This document shows, one piece after another, positions 49,701 to 63,600 of a DNA stretch of 64,000 nucleotides. A model generated the notes under the pieces. That model was given only the letters and a program-made list of their open reading frames with translations, was not told where the DNA came from and made no database searches. Both the position numbers and the translations under genes were made by a program. Every line of letters begins with the position of its first letter. Positions within the stretch are counted from its first letter, which is position 1. The DNA comes from Vanilla planifolia (taxonomy: Eukaryota > Streptophyta > Magnoliopsida > Asparagales > Orchidaceae): contig JAIUJO010000159.1 in NCBI GenBank assembly GCA_023846275.1, positions 806,447-870,446 of the forward strand, read 5' to 3'.

Positions 49701-52700
49701 TCTAGCTTGGAACTCTTAAGTATCAAATTAGTTAAGAATAAAAAAGTCTTACAAATCATTTAAAAGCCATATAAAAGAAAATGCATAAAAATGTTAAATT
49801 CAACATTTAATTTGACAGATACAATCTACAAAAGTTTAACAAAATTTCCTTCTAAATGATCAAACATTTTTTGGAATTAGTTGGAAATAAAAATGTATTT
49901 TAGCATAAATAATAGCAAATTATAATTTTAATATTTACTAAATATATATATTATTTCTTAAATTAGATAAATTTAATAAATGTAAGATAATTTAATAAAG
50001 GTGATGTGAAAGTTAAATAGTGGCAATTTAGAATTTCATAAAAATATAGTAGAATCAATAAAGAATATTTAAATAAACTAGATAAATTATACAAGAAAAT
50101 TAAATTTCAAAATACTTAGGAGAAAAAGTGTAGCACTTTTTATTATCAAATCATGTAAGAATCAAAAAGTTCTAAAAACTATGTCCAAAAATAAGAAATA
50201 AAATATGTAAAATCTTTAAGTTAAATATTTCGTTGAATTAAGCTCATTGCAATGAGTCCATTGACGTTTGTTTTGTGGTGATCAAGCTATGTTTGGAATT
50301 AATATCAAAACAAAAAATACATAGGCATAAACAATTATGAAATATTAGTTTAATATTAGGTAACTATATATTAAAAATCACTTAAGATAAATTAAAGTAA
50401 TATAATTAATCAAATCTATATGAGATAATAGCATGAAAGAGAAGATTTAAAATTTCATAGAAGTATAACAAAATGAAAACATTATAAACAACATAAATTG
50501 TTTTGTAAAGTTGAATTCCGAGATACTATAGAGATCGAGTGTAATGTCCACAATCATCAGATTGTGGTAAAAATTAAATACCATGTAAAATGTTTCGAAA
50601 AATAAAATAAAATGAATTTAACAATTTCTTTTATATCAATCAAATATCAATTAGAATTAATATGAATTAACATAACAATTAAAAATTAGTTATAACAACA
50701 TATAATATTTGCATTAACTAAAAATAAATTAAAGTTGAAATGAGAGTTTTATAGTAATTAAGCAAAATAAAAAAAAAAAGGTTTTAGAAATGATACAAAT
50801 TGTGTGACAAATTTTTACTACAAGATACTTAGAAGGTCATGTGTAATACACTATATTCTCAAACGATGTTTTGAATAAAAAAGCCTCATAAAGCGTCTCA
50901 AAACTCTATAGAATATTTTTGAAGTACATAAATAAAAATTTAATCAAATAGAGCTCATCGAACTACATCCAATAATGCTTTTCAACATGATAGGAATCTA
51001 TTAAAATTATTAACAATAACAAAAATTTAAATAAAAGGAAATAATTGTAAATTATTATATTGATAGTAATTAAATATTATTGTAAATAGTAAAGTAGATA
51101 AATTATTTTAATATAATATAATTAAACAAAAGTAATGCACAAAAGAGTTTAAAAATTTATATACTAATATAACAAAAAATCAAGAATACTTAACAATTAA
51201 GGTAAATTGTATGAGAAAATTAAATTCCTAATGTTGAACATATAATATATAATATACTAAATAATCAAATAAGGTATTAATTAAAAATTTATTGTAAAAC
51301 TTTAAATTATTAGAAAAAATGTATATATAATATTGTATGGATGAATATTCAATTAGGAAGAGCACATCGAGCATTGTCAAATAACATTCATTTCATCTCA
51401 ATCGAATATCATTTGGAGTTGTTATGAACTATAAAAGCAAACATGCAATAAATAAAAAGAAATTACTCTTCTTAATAATAAGTAAACATATATATCAAAG
51501 CTAGAAGAGATAACTTGAAGCACTATAATGTAACTAAACAAAAGTAATATGATGGTCACATGAGAAGACACTTGAAGTTACATAATAATTTGACCAAATA
51601 AAGAAACAATTGAAGAAATATGATTAAATGTATAAGAAAGATTCATTCCATGTCATTAAGGAGATATTGTTTGACATCTTAGATCATCAAATTATGTACA
51701 AATCAAAACGCCTCAATAAACCTACCAAAGTCATGGAAAATAAAACAATTTAAAATTTTAAAATGAATATTTAACTCACTAGAGCTTCTCAAGATGTGTC
51801 TAACAAACATTATTTTTCCTCAATATAACCTCAATTATAGTTGCTTTGAAACATCAAAGTAAATTAACATAAATAAAAAATAAATTTTTTATATAAATAA
51901 ATACAAATGAAAATTAAAGTGTGTTAACCTAAAATAATGTAATATGACTAAATCAAAGGAAGTAAATGTGATATAAGAGGAGATTTTGAATTTCGTAGTA
52001 ATATCACCAAATCAAAGCAAAAAATTGGAAAAATGAGATAAATATTTAATTGGATATAGTATCTTTAAATGAGTTTAACACCATTTGCTTTGTCGTGATT
52101 TAACTTAGTCTAGACTCTTTGATAATTAAAAAAATAAATAAACATAAAAAATAATAACATATTTCTTAAATATTTAGTAAATATAAATTATAGTTTAAAC
52201 TATATAAATTAAGTAAGCTAACATAAAGAAATCAAGGTAATGTAAAAGTCATATAAAGAAAAATTATAGTTTCATAATAATATAATAACAAAATTGAAAT
52301 GTTTGAACAAAATGATATAAACTGTATGGAAAAGTTTCATCAAAGAAGCTAAGGATATCAAATGTAACATTGTCAATCATTAAACAAAAAAATAATTAAA
52401 ATGTCTTGCAAAGCACACCAAATTTATAGAAGACAAAAATATTTTAAAAAAATTAAAATTTAATTTAAAAAAATGAATGAGAGTGTAACAAGTTTTTAAA
52501 ATCAATTGGACATCATCTGGAATTATTATGACTTAGTAAATTACATAAGAACAATTGATAATAAATTATTTTCTTATTATGAAGTAAACACATATTTGCA
52601 ATGGAATTAGCTAAATTGAAGTAATTTAATGTAACCAAATCATAGTGATGTATAAGGCACAAGAGAAGTGATTTAAATTTACATAGTATTATAACTTAAT

Positions 52701-55700
52701 AAATGAAAGATATTTTAAAAAATGAGATAAATTGTATGAGAAAAAAATAAATAATACTAAAGTTATTGTGTGTAAGCTTCAAAATCATTAAATAAGGAAT
52801 GAATAAAAATGTATCATAAAATTTGTCAAATCCATATAAGCATGTTTAAAAATTTATAGAAATGAATATTTTGTTGAATGCGGTTCATCATGTTTAGTCA
52901 ATTTTTTTTGTCATCATTAGACTTAATTTATTATTATTGCGAATTACATAAGTAACAATTCTCAAAGTACAATAAGTTATTCCTTTAAGATTCAGTAAAC
53001 ACATATTAAAGGTAAAACAGGATAAACTGAAGTAATGTAATATAGCAAAATGATAGTGATGCAAATGTCATATGAAAGAAGATTTGCGTCATTTATAAAT
53101 ATCCAATGGCATTTGTTTTATCTTCATTCATCCACACTCAAAATTACCAAAAATTACAAAAATAAAAAGCATAAATAATAATAAATAATTAATCAAAGAA
53201 AAATACAATGTATATTAAAGTTCAAGCCATGCAATATAGCTAAATAAAACTAATGTAAAGTTCATATAAGAGAAAAATTAGTCTTCCATAGTAATAAAAC
53301 TAAATCAAAGATGAAACATTTAAAGAAGTAAATAAAAATTTTATAGGATGTGGCATTTCAAGATACTAAGGAAATTGAGTGATAAAAACTGAATAGTCAT
53401 GTTAGGTTAAAATCAAAATGTCTAACAAAGAATGCTAGCACCATTAGAAAAAATATATACAAATATAATGACGAATATTTAATTTGATAAAACTAGTGGA
53501 GATGAGTTCATCGATGTTTTTTCTTCTCAAGCAAAACAAAATGCAATAAGACAAAATCAAAGTGATTTAAAGATAACATGATAAGAGATTTATGGTAACA
53601 TAATAATATGGCCTAATCAAAGGAAGAGATTTCTCAAAATGAGAAACTAAAATGTTTAAAAATAAAAAAATTTAATAAGATAAAGCTCGTCTAGTTGTGT
53701 ATAGTGATCCTTATTAGGTTTTGATTGTAGCCCATTTTCAATAGCTATAAATTAAAAATTTTAATATGAATAAATAAATTTAAATTATTTCTTTAATCTT
53801 AATTATGTATTTGTTCAAGTTAAAACTAAAAAAATTAAATCATTGTAATAAAGCTAAAACAAAGTGATATAAAGGTCGCATTAGGTAGAAATTTGAGTTT
53901 TCTAATAATATAACCAAAGAAAAGAAAAAAATCTTAATAAAATGAGATAAATTATACAGGAAAGTTTAATTCCAAAATAACAAGGAGATCAACTATAACA
54001 TCCCTTATTATCAAAAACGTTGTGAACCAAAATATCTTGTAAACATACAAAAACATTGGAAAATATAGTATATAAAAATATAGAAATTAAGTTTAATTAG
54101 TACAGCATGTCTTGGTGTGTAGAACATTATTTCATCATCTCTCAAATTCATCAAAATAAATAATCATAATTAATAATAAATTTTTTTTTAGATATAGTAA
54201 ATATATTATAAAGATGAAATAAGGTAACTTTAGGAAATGTAATATAACATAATCAAATTGATATGATGGTCACACAAAAGAAGAACTACAGTTCTACAGT
54301 AATAACAACAAATCAAGGAAACATATGAAGAAATGAGTTAAAACATATGAGAAAGTTATATTCTATGGTACAAAGAAGATCTATTGTAACTTTGTTAATT
54401 ATCAAATCAATTATGAGTCAAAATATCTAGTAAAACATATTAAAACCATAAAAACATTAAAAAGTCTAGAATAAAAATTTAATTGCATAAAATACATCAA
54501 GGCAAATATAATGGCATTTCTTCTATCTCTAATGATCTCTTTGGAATTTATTGTGAATTAAAAAAAATTAAAGAATCAATGCTAATAATATTTTTTTTGA
54601 ATATTAGAAAAATATATTAAATCTAAAATAAGATTAATTAAATTAACATAATATATATTAGTTAATGTCATGTAATCATTACAAAAGAGGTAAATTGTAG
54701 TTTTATAATAATGCAACATGATTAATCCTCAATCAAAAAATAAGTTATGCATCAAAATATCTCATAATTTATGCCAAAAAAATAAAATGGAAAAAGTAAA
54801 AAAATATAGAAATTAATTAAATACAGCAAATTAAGAAGAGCTTAATGACATTTATTTTATCTTGATTGGACATCAAACTTAACAACAATGACATAAATCA
54901 GTCAATAAGCATAAATAACATATTTAGAGTTACCCAGTAATATAGCCAATAAAGTTTTTTTAAAAGTGAGGTAAATTGCATTGGAATGTTGCATTAATAG
55001 ATGTGAGGAGATCAAGTGTAATATCATCCACGATCAAATAAGGTATGAATTAAAATGACTTGCAATATGTGACAAAAAAATAAAACAATAAAACAAATTA
55101 GAACAATAAAAATTAATTTTATGTTTGAAAGAGATCCTCAAGAAGAATCTAAAAACACATGTTTCTATCTCTATTAGATATCATTTAAACTTATTGTGAA
55201 TTACTAAATGAAGAAGTAAAAATAAAAAATATTATTTTAATAATAAGTAACTATATATCTTAAAAAAATAAAATATAATAAAATTAAATTATCAATTTAA
55301 TATAAAAGTAAATTATATTAAAGCAAAACCCAAGTAAGTTGAAGGAATGCAATATAAAAAACTCAAAGTGATTTAAACTACTCATGAGAGAAGAATTTTA
55401 TTGTTACAGTAATATAACAAAATCAAAGTCAAATATTTGAAGAAATGTGTTAAAATAAATGAGAATGTTGTGCTCTTAGGCAACAAAGAGATTGAGTGTA
55501 TCATCCTCGATCATCAAATTAATTTTTAATAAAATGTCTACCAAAGCATGCTAAAAAATTGGAAAATAAAAAATTTAGAAATATAAAAATGAAGATGTAT
55601 TGGGATAATTCTCATAGAGTTAAGTGGAATGATGTTTCTTTCTTTTCAATTGGACCATAATTGAATTTGTTGTGAATTTTCAAAATAAATAGGCATAAAG

Positions 55701-56838
55701 AAGAATAAATTATTATTTTAAATATAATTAAATATATCTTAAAGTTGAAATAACAAAAAATATCCCAATGTAATGTAATCATTTGGAAGTAATATAAAGG
55801 TGAAATGAGAGAGATTTAGTGTTATGTTGTAATATAATAAATACAAAGAAAAATTTGATGAAATAAGATAAATTTTATACAAAATTTTAATTAAAAGATA
55901 CTAAGGAGATTGAGTGCAACATCATAGATCTTTAGATTAAGTTTTAATCAAAATATCACTTAAATCATAACATATTACAATATTAAAATTTAAAAATTCA
56001 AAAAATAATTTACTTAGATGTAGCATATTGAAATTAGAGTAATGACATTTATTTCGTCTTGATCGGAACTCCATGGAAATAATTTTGAAAAACCATTGTA
56101 AATAAGCATAAATAATAAAAAACTATTATTTTAATGTAAAGTAAATATATTATGAAAATAAAATGAGATAAAAAAAGTAATATAATATATCATAATGAAA
56201 GTGATGTAAGGGTCATATGTAGGAGAGATAATGTTTCATAATAATATAAACAAATAAAAAGGAAACATTTTCAATTAGATAAATTGTTGTGAAAGATTGC
56301 TTTTTGAGACACTAAAGAAATCAATTGTAACATCCTCAATCATTAAATTTGTTATAAGTTAAATTTTTTTTAAATAAGCTAAATGAAGCTGTTTATAAGC
56401 ATAAAAATGAATAGTTAATCAGATAATGCAAGTTATCAGGTGTTTAAAACAATTTGTTTCATCTTGATTGCACCTACATTTAAATTACTTTTGATTAATA
56501 AATTCTAAAAAAATTATCATTTTAATATTAATTAAAATATAGTAGAGGTAAACTGTGATAAACTTGAGTAATATAATCTAAACAAATTGAAGACTTATAA
56601 AGGTCCCATGATAGGAGATTCAAAGTTACATTGTAATATAACAAAATCAAAGAAAACATTTATAAGAATGAGATAAATAGTATGATCAAGTTACATTACA
56701 AGAAATTAAGTAAATATGTTGTAACATCCTCCTTTGGCAAATATGGTGCAAAAGTCATTCTAAAAACATAGAAAATAAAATATTTTAGAAGATTAAAATT
56801 AATATGTTATTAGATAGAGCTCATTGATGTTTTGCTTC
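34771..56838 (-). repeat. Satellite block 2: same 410-bp repeat, inverted, about 22 kb
   Basis: The landmarks of block 1 now appear as reverse complements and in reverse order: GATAGAGCTCATC-type anchors, TTGGAATTACTATGAATTAC, GTCACATGAGAGGAGATTTA, GAAAGTTGCATTCCAAGATA, GAGTGTAACATCCTCAATCA and ATAAAGCATGCC. Anchors occur near 34,970, 35,353, 35,760, 36,178, 36,590, 37,560, 37,928, 38,878, 39,545, 40,000, 41,037, 42,822, 45,055, 46,820, 47,940, 49,390, 50,950, 51,780, 53,680, 54,825, 56,020, 56,425 and 56,815. That is roughly fifty units with many small deletions. I found no unit in the forward sense. Open frames within it are not genes. Confidence 0.87.
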
Positions 56839-59800
56839 GATGGATGCATCACAAGAAGTTTTATCCATTATACATTCATTTATTTTCATTTTTGAAAATT
56901 TTATTTTCTATGAATTTGGCTCACTTCATAAGACATTTTGGTTAGCCTATTTTCGTGATCAAGAATGTTACACTCAATATCATCACTCTTTTAGAGTGCA
57001 CCTTTCTTATACAATTTATTTTTTTAATTCAACTTTCTCAATTTGAATTTATTATGTTACTATGCAAATCTAAATCAAATTTCGTGTGATTCTTAGATCA
57101 CCTTGATTTAGTTATTTTATATTCCTTCAATTTATTTCTTTTAGTTCTAAAAAGTATTTGTACTTAATAGTAAAATATTAATTTATCATTACTTATGCTT
57201 ATTTATTTTTCAAATTATCTTTAATTCTAAATAACATACAACCAAGATGAAACAAACATTGTTTCACTCATATTAATGACCTCTATCGATTTAAAGTTTC
57301 ATTTTCATTTCATTAAATATATTCTTTTACAATATTTTGACAAGCATTATGAAGCATTTAATTAACATCTAATTTTATGATAGTGATTATTATAGTTCAT
57401 CTCTTTTGTATCCTGGAATGTCAAATACTCTTATAATTTTTCTTATTTTTTTAAAATTTTTTTCTTATATTTGATTGTATCACTATGAAATTATAAATGT
57501 TTTCTCATTTGATCTTTACAATGCTTCGATTTTGCTATACTATCCTATTTTAATTTAATTAATCAAAGTTTTCATATATATTTAATTAATATTAAAATAA
57601 TTATTTATTGTTAATAATTCTAATTTCTTTTCAAAATTAATAATGTTATCTAACGAGGTCCAACTCAAATAAAACAAATGTCATTTAACTTGTCTCAATG
57701 TGATCTATCTAATTAGATATTTATTTCTGATTTTTAAGATTTTCTTATTAGTTTTTTGGCATGCTTTACTAGATATTTTTATTTGTACATAAATTGACAA
57801 TCAAGGATAGCACACTCTATCTCTATATGGCTCGATATGAAGGTGTCTCGTACATTCTATATCATTTAATCAAAATTTTAACTTAGATTAGTTATATTGG
57901 TATGAAAATCAAAATCTCTTGTTATGTGAGCTTTTCAACATTTTCTTTTGGATATATTTTATTGACTCAATTTATCATATTTTTTTCTTAATAATAATTT
58001 ACTAAATAATACATTAAATTATTTTTTTTATTTTTTTTAAATTTGATAACTCATAATAATTCCAAATTAGGTGTAATTAAATTGAAAAAAACATCATTGG
58101 ACTTAGCTCCATGACATATTGAATTAATTAATATTTTTAATGCTTCTAAGTACTTAAGGTTTTTGGGCTTCGTCATGCTTCTTGAAGTATTACGGTTCTT
58201 ACTTAATTTGATAATTGAAGATGCTACACTTGATCATCTTGCCATCTTGGAAAGCTTCTTTCTTTAACAATTTTGCTTATTTCATTAAATAGTTTTCATT
58301 AGTTTTATTATTTTATGATCCAACAATAAATCTTTTCTTGTGACTATTACTTTGCTCAAATTTATCTCTTTTTAGCTTCAAGATATATTTACTTAATAAT
58401 AAAATAATAATTTTCTAATCTTTAAGCTTATTATCTCATGTAATTATTATTACTTCAATGGAGGTTCGATGGAGAAGAAATAATCACTTTTGGACATCTC
58501 TTAATGAGCTCTATCAGTTAAATATTCATTTTTATATTTTAAAATGTCTCATTTTCATGAGATTTGGTGCACTTTATGAATGGAGGTGAAGTAATAATTG
58601 TTGGACTTTTTGTGATAATCTATTTTAATTGAATATTTATTTTTATATTTTGAAACATTTTATTTTCTAAAGATTTGGTAACTTTATGATTTTTTATTGT
58701 GCTTGATTTAATGATGGAGACTTTATACTAGATCTTGTTAGTGTCTTGTAATAAATTTTTCCTAAATAGTTATTTTATTAATTCAAATTTTTTTCATTCG
58801 ATTGTTTAAGTTAGTTTTTACTCTAACTCTTCTTTTATGTGACCTTTATATCACATTGATTTGATGGAATTTGTTTTGTTAGTTATGCTTATCCTTTTTG
58901 GTAACTCATAGTTATTCAAAATGGGTTCCAATCAAGGAAAAATAGATGTCATTGTTCTCACTAGAATGGGCTCTATCGAATTAAATATTCATTTGTATAT
59001 TTCTAAAAAATTATTTTCTTAAATGTTTTAACGCATTTTGACATATTTCAATTTGTACATAATTTCTTGATTGAAGTTGTTTTTCTTGATATCCTTAGTG
59101 CATTGAATGCAACTTTCTCATATAATTTATCTCATTTTTTTCAAATTTTTCATTTTCATTACATCATGTTACTATGAAAATCTAATTCAACTATAGTGTG
59201 ACCATTACATTACTTTCACTAAGTATATTAGATTACTACAATTTATCATATTACAACCTTATTTAATATATTCTTTTAATAATAAAGAAATAATTTATTA
59301 TTTTTATGCTTATTTAATTTTATTACTTGTTGTAATAAAAAATGACATTTGATGGAGACACATATTATTGGACTCACCTCAACAAGCTTAATATATTAAA
59401 TATTCCTTTATATATTATTAATTTATTTTCTTTAGTTTTGGCATACCTCACGAGTAATTTTAATTTCTAACTTTTTTATGATCATGGGTATTCCACTTGT
59501 TCTGCTGAGATGATTCGAATACAGCTTTCCGAAACAATTTATCTTATTACATAATCCATTTTACTTTGATTTGTAGTATACTAGTTGAGATCTAATTAAA
59601 ACAAAAGAAGTATTAGTGGGCTCACCAAGACATGCTTTATTTAGCCAAATATTAATCATTATACTATTTAACTTTTCATTTTATATTTATTTTGATTGAT
59701 TTTAGAAATTATTTGATGCTAAATTGAATTAAGAATCAGGAATGTTATGTTGGATATCCTTAGTTTCTTCAAAGGCAAATAACCATTAAAATTGATCACA

Positions 59801-60217
59801 TTTTTTCAAAAAGTTGTGGGTTTTAATATTTTTGCATCATTAAGTCACTCAAAATCTCCTCATGTGATATATACATCATCATGATTTCATTATATTACAT
59901 TACTTAAATTAATCATATTTCAGCTTTAATATATATTTGCTTGAGGTTACAATCATAATTTATTATCATTTATAATAATTCCAATTGTAATATAGATTAA
60001 TTTTGAATGAGATCCAATCATGGAAAATGTTATCGTAGGGCTAATTTGATCAAGCCTAATCAAATGAAATTTTGTTTTTTTATTTAAAAATATTTTACAA
60101 TCCAAATTTTTGATAAACTTTACAAAACATTTTGATTTGTACCTAATATAATTATCTAAGATGCTACACTCAATCGCTTTAACTTCTTTTAATGCATATT
60201 TTTAGTATAGTTATCTC
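56839..60217 (+). repeat. Satellite block 3a: 410-bp repeat, forward again
   Basis: Orientation flips at about 56,838. The - sense anchor AGATAGAGCTCATTGATG (56,813) is followed directly by + sense GGATGCATCACAAGAAG and CCATTATACATTCATTTA. Forward anchors follow near 57,285, 57,690, 58,100, 58,500, 58,612, 58,965, 59,370, 59,620 and 60,035. A segment of about 115 bp is duplicated at 58,450-58,680. Confidence 0.85.
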
Positions 60218-60672
60218 CATAACGATCTTTTTTCATCTTGAACTTCATGGGATGGGGATCTAAACATAGTCATCCAATGAGGAGCCCCCCATTTGTTAGT
60301 GGTTTCTTATTCCAAGGTGAATTTCTGATGCTGTTTTTGAGAAACCCAGATTGGAGAGGAGTATGGCCCTTGGGTTCCATTTATTGGAACAATGTTCCTA
60401 TTTATTTATTTTTTTAACTGGTCAGGTGCTCTTTTACCTTTGAAAATCATAAAGTTACCTCACGGGGAGTGCCATTTCTTTCGATTTCGACCAAATCAGA
60501 GAGAGTATGTTTTGATGGCACTCAAACTGAAAGAAGCACGGGAAGAACACAGCACCCAGGCATATGGATCCTTCATCAAAGGTTTCCCCAAAATGGCCAT
60601 GAACAGTTGCTCCCAGAGTGACAAAATCAGGCTTAGCTGATCTTCTCATGAAAGAAAGAAAAGAGTGAACAT
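60218..60672 (+). other. Non-satellite insert of about 450 bp, possible gene or element fragment
   Basis: The satellite stops inside its TTATCTC block near 60,217 and resumes in phase near 60,673 (AAATTGGAAATTTTTTTC). Between them is sequence of ordinary composition. A + strand frame (60,392-60,640, 82 codons) reads [20 protein letters not shown] and [20 protein letters not shown]. An upstream frame (about 60,328-60,390) reads [19 protein letters not shown]. Between the two lies a T-rich tract ending in GGTCAG/GTG (about 60,395-60,428) that resembles a splice acceptor. I do not recognise the protein. It could be a captured exon, a piece of a processed gene or part of an unknown element. The first ATG of the frame lies inside the T-rich tract and is unlikely to be a real start. 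Confidence 0.5.
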
Positions 60673-63600
60673 AAATAATGAAAATTGGAAATTTTTTTCT
60701 TAAACTTGCTTATGTTACTATGACACCGTATTGTCTAGATGTCTGACCTTTACATCATTTTGACTTGTTTAATTTAAAATGTTTCAAATTAACTTATATC
60801 AAATTTAATAAATATTTACTTAAACATTAAACTAATTAGTTACTCTTATTTATACTAATTTAATGTTGTAATAGAAAGTTATTCCAAATAAGGTATGATA
60901 AGGAGGAAACGTAAGTCATTGGACTTTTCATAATGAGTTTTATTCAATTAAATATTCATTTTTATATCTTTAATTTTTTTACTTTCTTTGATTTAAATAT
61001 GTTTTTTTGCAAATTTTTGTTCATTCTTGATTTGAAGATTGCAAATGTTATGGTCAATCTTCTTGGTATTCTTAAATATAATTTTCTCATAAGATTTATT
61101 CTATATTTTATTTTTTTCCTATGATTAGTTTATGTTACCATGAAACTCTAAATATCCTATGTGAGCCTTAGATCACTTTTATTTCTATATATTATGTTAC
61201 ATTTATTTATCCCATTTTAGACATAATATGAATTTACATAAACATGAAATAATTATTTATTATAATTTATTCTTATTTAATTTGGCAATTTATAGTAATT
61301 CAAAATAAGTTCCAATTAAGGCCAAAAAATGTCATTGCACTTATCCCCACATACATTATACAAGTAAATACATTTTTTAAATTTTTTAATTTTTCATTAT
61401 TTTTGAAATATTTTGATTTGTACTAAATTTGATGAGTGAGAATGGTACAACCTAGTAAACATTTTACCATTTCTTCATATATTTCACTTTAATTTTTTTA
61501 TCATGTGGCTTTTAAATTACCTTGATTTGGTTGTATCAAAATGATTCTATTTCTTTCATTTCTACCTTTGTATATATTTCCTTAATATTAAGGAATTTAT
61601 TTATTATTATTTATGCTTATTTATTTTTTTAAATCTATTGCTATTTTGAATGAGGTGCAATCGATACAAAAAACATTGTTGGAAACATTTTTACAATATT
61701 TATACATCAAACTATTAATTTTTATTTTTATAAACATTATATTTTCTTTGATTTTTCCAGCTACATGAACCAATTCAATTTGTACATGATTTGATAACCA
61801 AAGATATTACACTTAATTTCTTTAGTATCTTTCAATGTAGTATTCCCATACAACTTATCTAATTTTCAAATTTTTCACTATGATATTATTATGTTATTCT
61901 AAAACTATTTTGCTCCTCATTTACATTGTTTTAATTTAGTTATATTAAAATGCTTCAGTAAATCAAATTATAGATTTAGTAAACATATTTACTTAATATT
62001 AAAGTAATAATTATGACTTTTATGCTTATTTAATTTTAATATTCATAGTAATTCCAAAGGATGTTTCATGGGGATGAAAAAAACATCATTGTACTCTTCT
62101 CAAAGAGCTATAGAAATTAAATACTAATATTTTTATCTAGGGTTTTGGCATACATATGAGAAATTTTGATTCATTACATATTTCATGGTCAAAGATGTTT
62201 TCCTCGATCTTAACAAAATCTTAGAATACAAATTTAATATAAAATTTATATCATCTTAATGTTTTTGCTTTTATTTAGTTTAATTACAATGTAACTCTCA
62301 ATCTCCTATTATAAGTTCTTTTCATTGCCTTGATAAATATATTAGACACTTTAGTTTATCTAATTTATCCTTTAATATATATTTAACAAATATTTAAAAA
62401 TTAATATAATATTTTATGTACATATGTAATTTTTAATTTGTTGCAATTTCAAAAAACGTATAAGTAAGAAAAAATAAATATTATATATGACACATATTTG
62501 TGATATCTATCCAATTAATTTTTAATTTTTAATTTTTTAATTTAAATATTTTATTTAATAATTCATAAAAAAGAATGTACTATTTTGATATAATTTATTT
62601 AATTTTTGAACATGTTCACTTTGATTTGGTCAGCTTACTAGGTGACTTTAATTCTCCCTTCGTTTGATGTCTAAGTTACCATGATTTTTTTACATTGTAA
62701 TTCTTCAAATTTTGGTAGTATTACTATGTAATTAGTTGCTCACTTGTGATCTTTGAATTAAATTAATTCTATTATTTTAAAGTGCTTCAATTTACAATAT
62801 TTCAAATTTAATAAATTTATTTATTTAATATTAAAAAAATAATTTATTATTATTAATCCTTTAATTTTGTAATTTATAGTAATTCTAAATAAGGCCCCAC
62901 TGATATAAAACGAATAATATTGACTAGTTTTGATGAGCTCTATCTAATTAATATAAAATTTAATACTTCTAAATATTCCTTTTAAAACTTTTGTGTTAGA
63001 TTATAAGAAAAATTAATTCTAATAAACCTAAAATTATTGTAGTTTGATTTGTCTTTACAAGCTTTATAAATTAAAAATTCATTTTTAAAAAATATTCATT
63101 TTTCTAAGTATGTTTTCATTTTTTTTGAAAAAATTTGATTTGCACTTGATCTGCCAATCGAGGATGTTATTTTAAATCACTATAGTTTGATAAATTACAC
63201 CATTCTCATAAATTTTTTCTCAAATGATTTTCTATGATTTTATTATGTCTTATGTGACCTTTACATTTACTTTGATTGGGTTATTTTACATTACATTAAT
63301 CAATATTATTTCAACTGTAATATATATTCACTTTAAATTTAAGTAATCCCTTATTATTATTTACCCTTGCTTAATTTTTTAATTTGTAGTAATTCTTAAT
63401 GAGGTAAAATGGAGAATAATAAATTGTTGTTGGATTCATTTCAATGAGATTTGTTAAGTTAAATATTAATTTTTTAAAATTTTTAATATTGTATTTAAAT
63501 TATTAGTTCTTAATATTTCTACACAAGGTTCGATTTAAAATGGAAAAAACATTGTTGGTTTCATCTAGATGAGCTCTATCTATCAAAATGTTCTTTTTTT

